A stretch of 64,000 nucleotides of DNA from Bacillus dicomae. Its GTDB lineage: Bacteria > Bacillota > Bacilli > Bacillales > Bacillaceae_G. Below the pieces are notes generated by a model. That model worked only from the letters and a program-made list of their open reading frames with translations, was not told where the DNA came from and ran no database searches. Where the stretch lies: assembly GCF_006494425.1 (NCBI RefSeq), contig NZ_VHIV01000007.1, forward strand, positions 62,001 through 126,000, in the 5' to 3' direction. The translations under genes were made by a program, and so were the position numbers. Below are positions 16,978-24,925 of the stretch, one piece after another (positions within the stretch are counted from its first letter, which is position 1; each line of letters starts with the position of its first letter).

Positions 16978-17856
16978 TTACTTATGATGATGTAAGAAGT
17001 GGTAAATAGCACCAATCATTCCTGCACAATTACCGTTTTGCGCAAGTTCAATCTCACAATTACTATAAATCTCTTTGTGTAAATATTTTTCTACCTCCTC
17101 TTTTACTTCTTTTAAGAACTGATTTCCTCTATCAGTAATTCCGCCACCTATAACAATCATTTCTGGATTGAAAATATAAGCAAGGTTACTAATTCCAATC
17201 GCTAAATGTTTAAAGAACACCTCAACTACTTGCATAACTTCCCTATCTCCTTTATCATACAGTTCGAAAATCGTTTTTCCATTCCAATCACCTTCTCCTT
17301 TATATTTTCGTACAAGATGAATTAATCCTGAAATGGAAGCGACTTCTTCAAACGTTTTTCCTTCTATTAACATATTTCCCCATTCACCAGCACTAAACGA
17401 ATGCCCTCTATATAACTCCCCATCTATAAAAATTGCTCCTCCAATACCAGTTCCAAGGGTGAGCATAATAAAGTTGCCTTTCTCTCTTCCACTACCATTC
17501 CACTTTTCTCCGAACGCTGCACAATTCACATCATTGTCAATGGATATAGGAACTTTTAATATCGCTTGCAATCTATCAATAATAGGAATCGTACTATAGC
17601 CCGGAATATGATCCGCACCTCCCGTCACAATCCCTTTATTAACGTCAACAATTCCTGCCGTACTAATACCAATTCCCGAAATCGTATATTCACTCATTAA
17701 TTTTTTTGATAAAAGAATGAGTTTTTGAATGATTTGTTCCCCGCCCAAATGAATTTCTGTTGGAACTGTTTTATGCTTTAGTACTGTTCCTGTTTCTGAA
17801 ACAATTCCATATTTAATTTGTGTACCACCAATATCAAATGCAATATATGCTTTCAT
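16978..17856 (-). CDS. ROK family sugar kinase
   Basis: A 292-residue kinase that phosphorylates a hexose or glycoside with ATP in the cytoplasm. The phosphate-binding motif FDIGGTQIKYG (7-17) and the catalytic Asp109 in IDNDVNCAAFGE are present, followed by TLGTGIGGAIFIDG. The usual zinc-binding CXCGXXGC of ROK glucokinases is absent: the segment reads HSFSAGEWGNML. That places it with the zinc-free kinases such as Listeria beta-glucoside kinase. No helix-turn-helix domain, so it is an enzyme and not a repressor. It is a single gene; substrate unknown. Confidence 0.88.
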   Translation of the reverse strand: MKAYIAFDIGGTQIKYGIVSETGTVLKHKTVPTEIHLGGEQIIQKLILLSKKLMSEYTISGIGISTAGIVDVNKGIVTGGADHIPGYSTIPIIDRLQAILKVPISIDNDVNCAAFGEKWNGSGREKGNFIMLTLGTGIGGAIFIDGELYRGHSFSAGEWGNMLIEGKTFEEVASISGLIHLVRKYKGEGDWNGKTIFELYDKGDREVMQVVEVFFKHLAIGISNLAYIFNPEMIVIGGGITDRGNQFLKEVKEEVEKYLHKEIYSNCEIELAQNGNCAGMIGAIYHFLHHHK

Positions 17857-17878
17857 CTGCTGTCACTTCCTCTACTGT

Positions 17879-17902
17879 AATGGGTGTAAAATTCCCACCA
17901 CT
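17879..17902. repeat. Possible bcr1-like relic
   Basis: TAATGGGTGTAAAATTCCCACC resembles the first hairpin of the repeat at 11129-11284 (GGGGAGTAAAACTCCCACC). Too short for a firm call. Confidence 0.2.
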
Positions 17903-18058
17903 CTACTATTATAAAGAATTTACACTAACTCTTTTCTCTCTTCAGAAATATACCACCTTTTTCTATATATAGTTTTTTTTGCATAAAACTCTTTTTCCTA
18001 TGAAATATTACAAAGGGATGTATTTTAGATGGAATATTAATTTTTCAGGAGGAAATCA

Positions 18059-19123
18059 ATGACGAAAATCTTCATTTTAGCATCAACACTTTCTTTATCT
18101 TTTTTTAGTGGGTTAAATATCGGTAATGCAGAAACGGAAAATTTCTCTCCAGTAACAAATGTGGTTGTACAAAATAATGATCATTTCGCAGAAGGTAACT
18201 TAAAAGATAATAATAAACCACCAGGAAACGGTGGTTCTCAGGACGATAGTGGTTCTGGTGGCAATGGTTCTGGTGGCAACGGTTCTGGCGACAATGGTTC
18301 TGGCGGTAGCGGTTCTGGCGGCAACGGTTCTGATGGCAGTGGCTCTGGCGGCAATGGTTCCGGCGGTAGCGGTTCTGGTGGCAACGGTTCTGGCGGCAAC
18401 GGTTCTGGTGGCAACGGTTCTGGCGGCAATGGTTCTGGCGGCAACGGTTCTGGCGGTAGCGGTTCTGATGGCAGTGGCTCTGGTGGCAATAGTTCCGGTG
18501 GCAACGGCTCTGGCGGCAACGGTTCTGGTGGCAACGGTTCCGGCGGTAGCGGTTCTAGCGGCAATGGTTCTGATGGCAGTGGTTCTGGTGGCAGTGGTTC
18601 TGGTGGCAATAGTTCCGGTGGCAACGGCTCTGGTGGCAATAGTTCCGGTGGCAACGGCTCTGGCGGCAATGGTTCCGGTGGCAACGGCTCTGGCGGCAAT
18701 GGTTCCGGTGGCAACGGCTCTGGCGGCAATGGTTCTGGCGGTAGCGGTTCTGGCGGCAATGGTTCCGGTGGTAACGGTTCTGGCAGTAGTGGCTCTCAAG
18801 GCGGGAATCGTGTTAAAGGCGATAGCAGTTCTCAAGGGGGAAATGACTCTCAAGGCGGTAACCGTGTTAAAGGCGATAGCAGCTCTCAAGGGGGAAATGG
18901 CTCTCAAGGCGGTAACCGTGTTAAAGGCGATAGCAGTTTTCAAGGAGGAAATGGCTCTCAAGGTGGCAATGGTTCCAAAGGTGGTAATGTAAAAGAGAAT
19001 GCGAAAAAACAAGGCGATAAGTTACCTAATACGGCAACACATTATCCTGCTTCTATTTTAATGGGACTTTCAACATTTCTAATCGGTGTGTTACTATTTA
19101 TTCGCCGTAAAAATGCAAAATAA
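18059..19123 (+). CDS. LPNTA-anchored Gly-Ser-Asn repeat surface protein
   Basis: A 354-residue secreted, cell-wall-linked protein. It has a signal peptide (1-24, ending GNA), a short unique region (25-58), about 38 near-perfect pentapeptides of the type GSGGN (about 59-245), then three 18-residue repeats beginning SQGGNRVKGDSS. The sorting signal LPNTA (322-326), a hydrophobic helix and the tail RRKNAK follow. The final A instead of G in the motif is the form known from BasH and BasI, the sortase C substrates of B. anthracis, which go to the wall of sporulating cells. A perfect AGGAGG precedes the ATG. Repeat DNA leaves long false frames on both strands. Biological role unknown. Confidence 0.85.
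   Translation: MTKIFILASTLSLSFFSGLNIGNAETENFSPVTNVVVQNNDHFAEGNLKDNNKPPGNGGSQDDSGSGGNGSGGNGSGDNGSGGSGSGGNGSDGSGSGGNGSGGSGSGGNGSGGNGSGGNGSGGNGSGGNGSGGSGSDGSGSGGNSSGGNGSGGNGSGGNGSGGSGSSGNGSDGSGSGGSGSGGNSSGGNGSGGNSSGGNGSGGNGSGGNGSGGNGSGGNGSGGNGSGGSGSGGNGSGGNGSGSSGSQGGNRVKGDSSSQGGNDSQGGNRVKGDSSSQGGNGSQGGNRVKGDSSFQGGNGSQGGNGSKGGNVKENAKKQGDKLPNTATHYPASILMGLSTFLIGVLLFIRRKNAK
18237..18790 (+). repeat. 15-bp tandem minisatellite
   Basis: About 37 units of GGTTCTGGCGGCAAC with synonymous and S/N/D changes encode the GSGGN pentapeptide. Units are fully in frame, so copy-number change would lengthen or shorten the surface protein without a frameshift. GC content is far above that of the surrounding DNA. 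Confidence 0.92.
18796..18960 (+). repeat. Three 54-bp tandem repeats
   Basis: Three copies encode SQGGNRVKGDSSSQGGN(D/G), with only a few base changes between them; they follow the minisatellite directly. Confidence 0.85.
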
Positions 19124-19169
19124 AACACATTCTTCCATCTAAACAATACATGAAACAAATTATAAAACT

Positions 19170-19215
19170 AAAAAGGACTTTGGATGGCATTTTGTTATGC
19201 ACCCAAAGTCCTTTT
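19170..19215. terminator. Terminator between the surface protein gene and proS
   Basis: AAAAGGACTTTGG pairs with CCAAAGTCCTTTT; the symmetric A/T flanks allow use by both converging genes. Confidence 0.88.
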
Positions 19216-19236
19216 CATTATCTATCAAAAAGAGCA

Positions 19237-20667
19237 TTAATACGCTTTTCCCCAATACACCATTTGCTTAGCCTCTTTACCACAACAAATACATTCGTCA
19301 GCTAAATGCTCTTGCTCAAAAGGCATACAGCGTGAAGATACTCCAACTTCTTCTTTTAGTTTCTCTTCACAAGCTAATTCTCCGCACCACATTGCCTTAA
19401 TAAACCCTTGCTTTTCATCAGCTACTTTTTTCATCTCTTCAAAATTCGTCACACTATACGTATTTTCATCACGAAATACTTTTGCTTTATTAAATAAAGA
19501 GTTGTGAATTTCCTCAAGTAGTGCTGGAATGCGTTCTTCTAATTGATCCATTGCTATAAACTCTTTTTCTTTCGTATCTCTTCTTACAAGTACAACTTGA
19601 TTCTTTTCAATATCTTTCGGACCAACTTCTAATCGAATTGGAATGCCCTTCATTTCATACTCATTAAATTTCCAGCCTGGTGTTTTATTACTAGCATCTA
19701 TTTTTACTCGTGCAACCTTTTGAATATGTCCTTGTAACTCTGTTGCTTTCGCTAAAACTCCTTCTTTATGCTGAGCAATCGGTACAATAACAACTTGCAC
19801 TGGAGCAACTTTAGGAGGCATTACAAGCCCATTATTATCACTATGAACCATAATAAGTCCACCTATCATTCTTGTTGATACACCCCAAGATGTTTGGTGT
19901 ACATATTGCCACTTACCGTTACGATCTAAAAATTTAATATCAAATGCTTCAGAGAAATTCGTTCCAAAGTTATGGGATGTTCCTGTTTGAAGTGCTTTCC
20001 CATCATGCATTAAGCTTTCAATTGTATAAGTTTCCTTTGCACCCGCAAATTTTTCTTTTTCTGTTTTTTGCCCTTTAATTACTGGTATCGCTAAGTAGTC
20101 TTCACAGAAAGACGCATATAGATTTAAAATATTTAATGTTTCAGCTTGAGATTCTTCTGCTGTTTCATGAATTGTATGTCCCTCTTGCCATAAGAATTCC
20201 GTTGTACGAAGGAATGGCCTAGTTGTCTTCTCCCAACGAACTACTGAACACCACTGATTATATAACTTTGGCAAATCATTATAGGATTGCACAATTTTTG
20301 AAAAATGCTCACAGAATAACGTTTCAGATGTAGGGCGTACACAAAGTCTTTCCGCTAACTTCTCATCCCCGCCATGTGTCACCCATGCTACTTCAGGAGC
20401 AAATCCTTCTACATGATCCTTCTCTTTTTGTAATAAGCTCTCTGGGATAAACATTGGCATATACACGTTTTCATGACCGGTTGCTTTTAACTTCTCATCC
20501 ATAACTTTCTGCATATTTTCCCATAAGGCATATCCGTACGGACGTAGAATCATACATCCTTTTACACTTGAATAATCAACAAGTTCTGCTTTTTTTACAA
20601 TATCTGTGTACCACTGTGCAAAGTCCTCTTCCATCTTCGTAATCGCTTGTACTTGTTCTTTTGCCAT
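19237..20667 (-). CDS. proS: Prolyl-tRNA synthetase, archaeal/eukaryotic type (ProS type 3)
   Basis: Charges tRNA-Pro with proline in the cytoplasm. The 476-residue class II synthetase lacks the bacterial editing insertion and has the archaeal-like layout: motif 2 as [20 protein letters not shown] (residues about 142-161), [20 protein letters not shown] as motif 3, an anticodon domain, and a C-terminal zinc-type domain with CGELACEEK and [10 protein letters not shown]. The start at 20667 ([11 protein letters not shown]) is chosen since AAGGAGG lies ten bases upstream; the longer frame to 20745 reads through the leader terminator. B. cereus-group strains also carry a bacterial-type ProS elsewhere. 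Expression is gated by the T-box. Confidence 0.95.
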   Translation of the reverse strand: MAKEQVQAITKMEEDFAQWYTDIVKKAELVDYSSVKGCMILRPYGYALWENMQKVMDEKLKATGHENVYMPMFIPESLLQKEKDHVEGFAPEVAWVTHGGDEKLAERLCVRPTSETLFCEHFSKIVQSYNDLPKLYNQWCSVVRWEKTTRPFLRTTEFLWQEGHTIHETAEESQAETLNILNLYASFCEDYLAIPVIKGQKTEKEKFAGAKETYTIESLMHDGKALQTGTSHNFGTNFSEAFDIKFLDRNGKWQYVHQTSWGVSTRMIGGLIMVHSDNNGLVMPPKVAPVQVVIVPIAQHKEGVLAKATELQGHIQKVARVKIDASNKTPGWKFNEYEMKGIPIRLEVGPKDIEKNQVVLVRRDTKEKEFIAMDQLEERIPALLEEIHNSLFNKAKVFRDENTYSVTNFEEMKKVADEKQGFIKAMWCGELACEEKLKEEVGVSSRCMPFEQEHLADECICCGKEAKQMVYWGKAY

Positions 20668-20693
20668 AGTCAGTCTTCCTCCTTCTAGAAAAT

Positions 20694-20734
20694 ACAAAAA
20701 AGCCCGCGTCCCTAAATAGGGACCGAGCTTTGCC
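20694..20734 (-). terminator. T-box terminator of proS
   Basis: On the minus strand AAAGCTCGGTCCC pairs with GGGACGCGGGCTTT before TTTTTT. Its 5' side follows the T-box sequence directly. Confidence 0.93.
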
Positions 20735-20920
20735 GGCGTTACCACCCTGATTCATGCACAAAAATTGCGCATGCTCTCTTTTTGATAACGGGAAATTCCC
20801 GCTGCATATGCAGAACGCAAAGGTAGGTTCCATATCGCCTTTTTAAGAATCTTTCAGCCTGACGGATTCTCTCTCTGCTAAAAAGGTTGAACATGTACTA
20901 GTCCTTTTTCATCGTTATAA
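20694..20920 (-). promoter_or_regulatory. T-box riboswitch, tRNA-Pro responsive
   Basis: On the minus strand the T-box core AGGGTGGTAACGCCGGC (about 20733-20749) precedes the terminator. Upstream are an AGAGAG-type element followed by a GGCTGAAAG segment (stem I apex) and the specifier-loop segment GGAACCTACC, whose codon reads CCT for proline. Uncharged tRNA-Pro would pair with both parts and favour the antiterminator, raising proS expression during proline shortage. Mechanism is established for the class; the codon reading is mine. Confidence 0.93.
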
Positions 20921-21014
20921 CGAAATAAATTTGTTGAATATCATAATATAAATTTCGCCCCAAGACAAGAGTGAATTTTCTTATTTTTATATATTCTTTT
21001 CGTTTTTTATAGTT

Positions 21015-21308
21015 TTATACATAGCTTTTTCTCGTAATTTTCACAAGTTGATGTGCAATCATACCGATAAGTGTGCCAAGTAGGACGAAGAAACCAATAA
21101 ATCCATATCCCATTCCTTCCCATCCACCAATAACCATCATTGTAACGGGAAAGGATGCTAAGCAAAGAAGTATTAAACTAAGTGCAAATATAATATCAAA
21201 CTGCTTGTCTGGAAACCTTTTCTTTAGTAAATACGAAATAGCAAATACAAGAATAATCGTAATTCCGCCAATGATGTAAAAGATACCAAATCCATCTAGC
21301 AGATCCAC
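21015..21308 (-). CDS. Small three-helix membrane protein (YesK-like?)
   Basis: A 97-residue protein with three hydrophobic segments (about 8-28, 38-58, 66-88) and a basic C-terminus (HQLVKITRKSYV). The start is set at GTG 21308 because the sequence AAAGGAGGG lies seven bases before it; the ATG at 21326 would put that binding site inside the coding sequence. The size and layout recall YesK-type proteins of Bacillus, with low certainty. Function unknown. Single gene. Confidence 0.7.
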   Translation of the reverse strand: MDLLDGFGIFYIIGGITIILVFAISYLLKKRFPDKQFDIIFALSLILLCLASFPVTMMVIGGWEGMGYGFIGFFVLLGTLIGMIAHQLVKITRKSYV

Positions 21309-21462
21309 AGTATTCCCTCCTTTCATTCATTCCCTTATACTCAATTATATGTTTAACTTTTCTGAAAATAAATAATAAATTTTATTTAAAAACATATTTT
21401 TGTTACTAGGTATTAATAGTAATATATAGTAATAGGTTTTATATAATTAGGAGGATTACTTT

Positions 21463-22776
21463 ATGGATAAAGCATTAACGAATCGTGTCATCATTTTATC
21501 ATTCGACTGTTTATCAGCTTTAGATTTTCCTATACTACAAAAATTACCTCACTTCCAATCTCTAATAAAAAAGGGAGCAATTGTGGAAAAGGTAGAGCCC
21601 ATCTATCCTTCTGTAACCTATCCAAGTCACTCAACAATCGTAACTGGGAATTACCCTAATAAACATGGTGTTGTTAGCAATACGTTACTTCAACCTGGAC
21701 GTGAATCACCCGATTGGCATTGGTACCGAAAATCAATACAAGGAACAACGTTATATGATGAAGCACATAAAGCAAATTTAACGACAGCTGCCCTTCTATG
21801 GCCTGTTACCGGCAGAGCAAATATTGATTACAATTTACCAGAAATCTTTCCAAATAGACCTTGGCAAAATCAAATTTTAGTTTCATTATTTAGCGGTAGC
21901 CCGCTATACCAATTAGATTTAAATCGGCGCTTCGGTCATATACGAAATGGACTGTCACAACCTGAACTGGATGATTTCGTACTTGCTTCTGCTGTGCATA
22001 CAATTCAGACGAAAAAGCCTAATGTCATGTTTGTGCATTTCACCGATTTAGACACCCAAAGACACTATTACGGTTTCGAATCCAAAGAAACAATAGCTGC
22101 AATTCATAGACATGATGAACGGCTAGGGAAAATTATTCAAGCTTTAAAAGACAGTGATCTATACGAAGAAAGTACAATTATCGCTCTTGGTGATCATAGC
22201 GCTTTAAGTGAAAACAAAGCCATTCAATTAAATGTACTATTTCATCAAAAAGGACTTATATCTATAAATTCAAAAGGAAAATTAGTAGACTGGAAGGCCT
22301 ATTGCCAAAGTTGCGACGGATCTGCCTATGTATATGTGAAGGACAAAAATGATACGGATACAATTCGAGAAGTACAACTACTCCTTGAAGAACTGCTTCA
22401 AAATAAACAAAACGGTATTGAATTTATACTTCATGATGAGGATGCGAAGGAATGCGGTGCAGATGGTAACTGTTTATTTATGTTGGAAGCACGAGAAGGA
22501 TATTATTTCACTGAAAACTATACAGGAGATTTTATAAAAGAAATTACTGAAAAAGATGTTACGCCTAGTAAAAAATATACGTTTGGTACGCATGGATACT
22601 CTCCGACAAAACCTAACTATGAAACAATTTTTATAGCTGCCGGGAAAGGGATAAAAAGCGGCATTACCATACCATATATGAGACTTATTGATGAGGGCCC
22701 AACTATCGCTAGACTACTCGGTTTACACTTAGGTGAAACAGACGGATCAATTGTAGAGGATTTACTCCAATTGTAA
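21463..22776 (+). CDS. Alkaline-phosphatase superfamily phosphodiesterase/nucleotide pyrophosphatase
   Basis: A 437-residue metallo-enzyme of the nucleotide pyrophosphatase/phosphodiesterase (NPP) branch. The first metal ligand is Asp in ILSFDCLS (about 16), the nucleophile is Thr in YPSVTYPSHSTIVTGNYP (about 47-64), and further metal ligands are in HFTDLDTQRHYYG (about 188-200), ALGDHS (about 243) and FGTHGYSPT (about 375). No signal peptide is seen, so it is probably cytoplasmic or released otherwise. It likely splits phosphodiester or pyrophosphate bonds of nucleotides or lipids; substrate unknown. AGGAGG-type site before ATG. Confidence 0.85.
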   Translation: MDKALTNRVIILSFDCLSALDFPILQKLPHFQSLIKKGAIVEKVEPIYPSVTYPSHSTIVTGNYPNKHGVVSNTLLQPGRESPDWHWYRKSIQGTTLYDEAHKANLTTAALLWPVTGRANIDYNLPEIFPNRPWQNQILVSLFSGSPLYQLDLNRRFGHIRNGLSQPELDDFVLASAVHTIQTKKPNVMFVHFTDLDTQRHYYGFESKETIAAIHRHDERLGKIIQALKDSDLYEESTIIALGDHSALSENKAIQLNVLFHQKGLISINSKGKLVDWKAYCQSCDGSAYVYVKDKNDTDTIREVQLLLEELLQNKQNGIEFILHDEDAKECGADGNCLFMLEAREGYYFTENYTGDFIKEITEKDVTPSKKYTFGTHGYSPTKPNYETIFIAAGKGIKSGITIPYMRLIDEGPTIARLLGLHLGETDGSIVEDLLQL

Positions 22777-22884
22777 AGAACTCTGTATATATGTAAAAGT
22801 TATGTAAAAATCATCACTGTTTCTCTTTTTATAATTTTTATTTCTGTACACTGTTAGTAGAACAAATTTGAGGGGGAACATTAT

Positions 22885-24168
22885 ATGAAGAAAATGTCCA
22901 GACAAGAAAAAAGCTGGATATTATACGATTGGGCGAACTCGGTATATTCGCTCGTCATTACAACTGCATTATTTCCAATTTACTTTAAAGCAGCTGCAAA
23001 AGAAGCTGGATTATCTGGTGCAACTTCAACAGCTTATTGGGGATATGCAAACTCGTTCGCAACACTTTTAATTTCTATACTTGCTCCTATTCTCGGCACA
23101 GTTGCTGATTACAAAGGATTTAAAAAACGATTTTTCACGTTCTTCTTTGGACTCGGTATCGTTTTTACCAGTATGTTAGCAGTCGTCCCAACATCCCAGT
23201 GGTACTTATTATTAGGATGCTATATGCTTGCATTAGTCGGTTTTGCTGGGGCAAACATTTTTTATGATGCATTTTTAGTAGATGTCACTTCTGAAGATAG
23301 AATGGATCGAATTTCTACGAGAGGTTTCGCTTTAGGCTATATTGGAAGTACTATTCCTTTTATCGGTTGTATCGCTCTTATTATTCTTGCTCAAAAAGGA
23401 ACTATCCCTTTATCAGTTGGCATCGCTAGTCAAATTTCATTCGCGATAACTGCTCTTTGGTGGGGACTATTTACAATTCCAATGCTGAAAAACGTAGAGC
23501 AAACGCACTATATTGAACGTCATCCTAGACCAATTACAATGAGCTTCAAGCGCCTTGCCAGTACTTTTAAAAATATTAAAGAATACAAAACGGTCTTTAT
23601 GTTTCTAATCGCTTACTTTTTCTATATTGATGGGGTCGATACAATTATTACTATGTCCACCGCTTACGGGACAGATCTCGGTATTAGTGCAACGAACCTA
23701 TTAATCATCTTATTTGTCACACAAATTGTAGCTTGTCCATTCGCTTTATTATACGGAAAATTATCAGAAACATTTACAGGTAAAAAAATGCTATATGTCG
23801 GTATTATTATTTATATCATTATCTGCACATATGCTTATTTCTTAAAAACAACACTCGATTTTTGGATTTTAGCAATGTTAGTTGCCACTTCTCAAGGTGG
23901 TATTCAAGCACTTAGTCGTTCCTACTTTGCGAAACTAGTACCTAAAGAATCTGCAAATGAATTCTTCGGATTTTATAATATATTTGGCAAGTTTGCCGCG
24001 ATTATGGGTCCAGTATTAGTCGGTGTTACAACGCAATTAACTGGAAAAACGAACGCTGGTGTTCTTAGTATTATTGTATTGTTTATTATCGGTGGATTCC
24101 TATTAACTAGAGTCCCTGAAAATAATACATCCGTTACACCACCTAATCCGAAAACTAAAACGCTATAA
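22885..24168 (+). CDS. MFS transporter, UMF1/Atg22-like (YxiO type)
   Basis: A 427-residue membrane protein with 12 hydrophobic segments. The start SWILYDWANSVYSLVITTAL (residues 10-29) and the loop ILGTVADYKGFKKRF are diagnostic of the UMF1/Atg22-like branch of the major facilitator superfamily, as is ATSQGGIQALSRSYFAKLVP (about 332-351). Fungal relatives export amino acids from vacuoles; bacterial substrates are unknown. GAGGGGG precedes the ATG. It shares a convergent terminator with the downstream minus-strand membrane gene. Confidence 0.85.
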   Translation: MKKMSRQEKSWILYDWANSVYSLVITTALFPIYFKAAAKEAGLSGATSTAYWGYANSFATLLISILAPILGTVADYKGFKKRFFTFFFGLGIVFTSMLAVVPTSQWYLLLGCYMLALVGFAGANIFYDAFLVDVTSEDRMDRISTRGFALGYIGSTIPFIGCIALIILAQKGTIPLSVGIASQISFAITALWWGLFTIPMLKNVEQTHYIERHPRPITMSFKRLASTFKNIKEYKTVFMFLIAYFFYIDGVDTIITMSTAYGTDLGISATNLLIILFVTQIVACPFALLYGKLSETFTGKKMLYVGIIIYIIICTYAYFLKTTLDFWILAMLVATSQGGIQALSRSYFAKLVPKESANEFFGFYNIFGKFAAIMGPVLVGVTTQLTGKTNAGVLSIIVLFIIGGFLLTRVPENNTSVTPPNPKTKTL

Positions 24169-24170
24169 GA

Positions 24171-24204
24171 AAAAGATCCTCTTCATATGAGAAGAGGATC
24201 TTTT
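24171..24204. terminator. Bidirectional terminator
   Basis: AAAAGATCCTCTTC/GAAGAGGATCTTTT around a 6-base loop, between convergent genes. Confidence 0.93.
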
Positions 24205-24212
24205 CTTTATTT

Positions 24213-24608
24213 TTATCGATAACGTCTTACAACTAAAAACTCAACAGCTGGCTTTACAACTATTGCAGCGCATAACGCAAACAAAAGCGGTATGTTATGA
24301 AAATCAATCCATTTATTAAACCCTACCGATGCGAAAAACAAGCCAAAAATTAATACAACGAGTACATAATATGTAACATTGGCACTTGTTTTTAATACAT
24401 GTTTTTCTAAATCCTCGTTCCCCTCAGTATCCCCTTCAACACTATGTGATGCCAAACTTTTAAATAGATAATGTAACGCGATGCTACAAATGAATAGTGC
24501 ATACCAGTTTATTTGTAGCTCAGTTAACCAATAGTAAAGCGCAAACACTAATGTACCTATAGCTACCAATACAGTAACGAAAAGGCTTATTTTCTCTTTC
24601 TCCAACAA
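24213..24608 (-). CDS. Small four-helix membrane protein, partner of an Xre regulator
   Basis: A 131-residue protein with four hydrophobic segments (about 8-28, 35-50, 78-98, 104-122) and an acidic loop (VEGDTEGNEDLEK). It starts at TTG 24608 (a second TTG follows directly), nine bases after the regulator's stop codon and behind AGGGGGAG. Small Xre regulators followed by a membrane protein are common pairs in Firmicutes; the membrane protein often senses or is the regulated output. No function is recognised. Confidence 0.75.
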   Translation of the reverse strand: MLEKEKISLFVTVLVAIGTLVFALYYWLTELQINWYALFICSIALHYLFKSLASHSVEGDTEGNEDLEKHVLKTSANVTYYVLVVLIFGLFFASVGFNKWIDFHNIPLLFALCAAIVVKPAVEFLVVRRYR

Positions 24609-24617
24609 CTACTCCCC

Positions 24618-24812
24618 CTACTGCTTGTACAAAAATAGTTTATCAACAGTTGTTCCTAACACTTCCGCTAAACGGAATGCTAACGCTAAGCTTGGATCAT
24701 ATTTATTATTCTCAATTGCATTTATCGTCTGTCTAGAAACCTTACATTTATCAGCTAATGCGCCTTGTGAAATATTATTTTCAGTGCGTAATTCATGGAT
24801 TTGATTTTTCAC
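24618..24812 (-). CDS. Small Xre-family transcriptional regulator
   Basis: A 64-residue protein consisting of one Cro/C1-type helix-turn-helix: LRTENNISQGALADKCKVSR then QTINAIENNKYDPSLALAFR. It ends with the typical LGTTVDKLFLYKQ. The GTG start at 24812 is preferred: AGGAG is seven bases upstream, and a near-perfect promoter places the transcript start at about 24845, downstream of the alternative ATG at 24869, which would therefore lie outside the mRNA. Its operon includes the membrane protein at 24213-24608. An inverted repeat at the transcript start suggests autoregulation. Confidence 0.85.
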   Translation of the reverse strand: MKNQIHELRTENNISQGALADKCKVSRQTINAIENNKYDPSLALAFRLAEVLGTTVDKLFLYKQ

Positions 24813-24828
24813 ACCATTTCTCCTAATC

Positions 24829-24846
24829 TGTAAAATCGGTTTTACA
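24829..24846. promoter_or_regulatory. Probable autoregulatory operator of the Xre gene
   Basis: TGTAAAA-tcgg-TTTTACA, a perfect 7-bp inverted repeat with a 4-base spacer, lies at the predicted transcription start, where a dimeric helix-turn-helix repressor would block RNA polymerase. Confidence 0.65.
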
Positions 24847-24851
24847 TCATC

Positions 24852-24880
24852 AGTATATAATTGGCTCATATAGTTGTCAA
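24852..24880 (-). promoter_or_regulatory. Promoter of the Xre/membrane protein operon
   Basis: On the minus strand a perfect -35 TTGACA (24875-24880), a 17-bp spacer and -10 TATACT (24852-24857). Confidence 0.85.
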
Positions 24881-24896
24881 AAGTTCCCCAAAGAAA

Positions 24897-24918
24897 AAGG
24901 GAGCAATTCTGCTCCCTT
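24897..24918 (-). terminator. Terminator of the MFS gene
   Basis: AAGGGAGCA-attc-TGCTCCCTT hairpin with T-run on the minus strand, immediately upstream of the Xre promoter. Confidence 0.9.
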
Positions 24919-24925
24919 ACAATAG

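Noticed and set aside
18237-18960. Possible CRISPR array
   Set aside because: Units are contiguous 15-mers and 54-mers with no unique spacers, and they encode a secreted protein in frame.
18200-19012. Long open frames on the other strand and in another frame across the repeat gene (up to 270 codons)
   Set aside because: They are by-products of the GC-rich 15-bp repeat, which lacks stops in several frames. They have no binding site and encode monotone Pro/Glu/Leu or Ala/Thr/Val sequences.
20668-20833. Extended proS start and a separate 85-codon frame in the leader
   Set aside because: Both run through the T-box terminator and specifier region; the true start has AAGGAGG.
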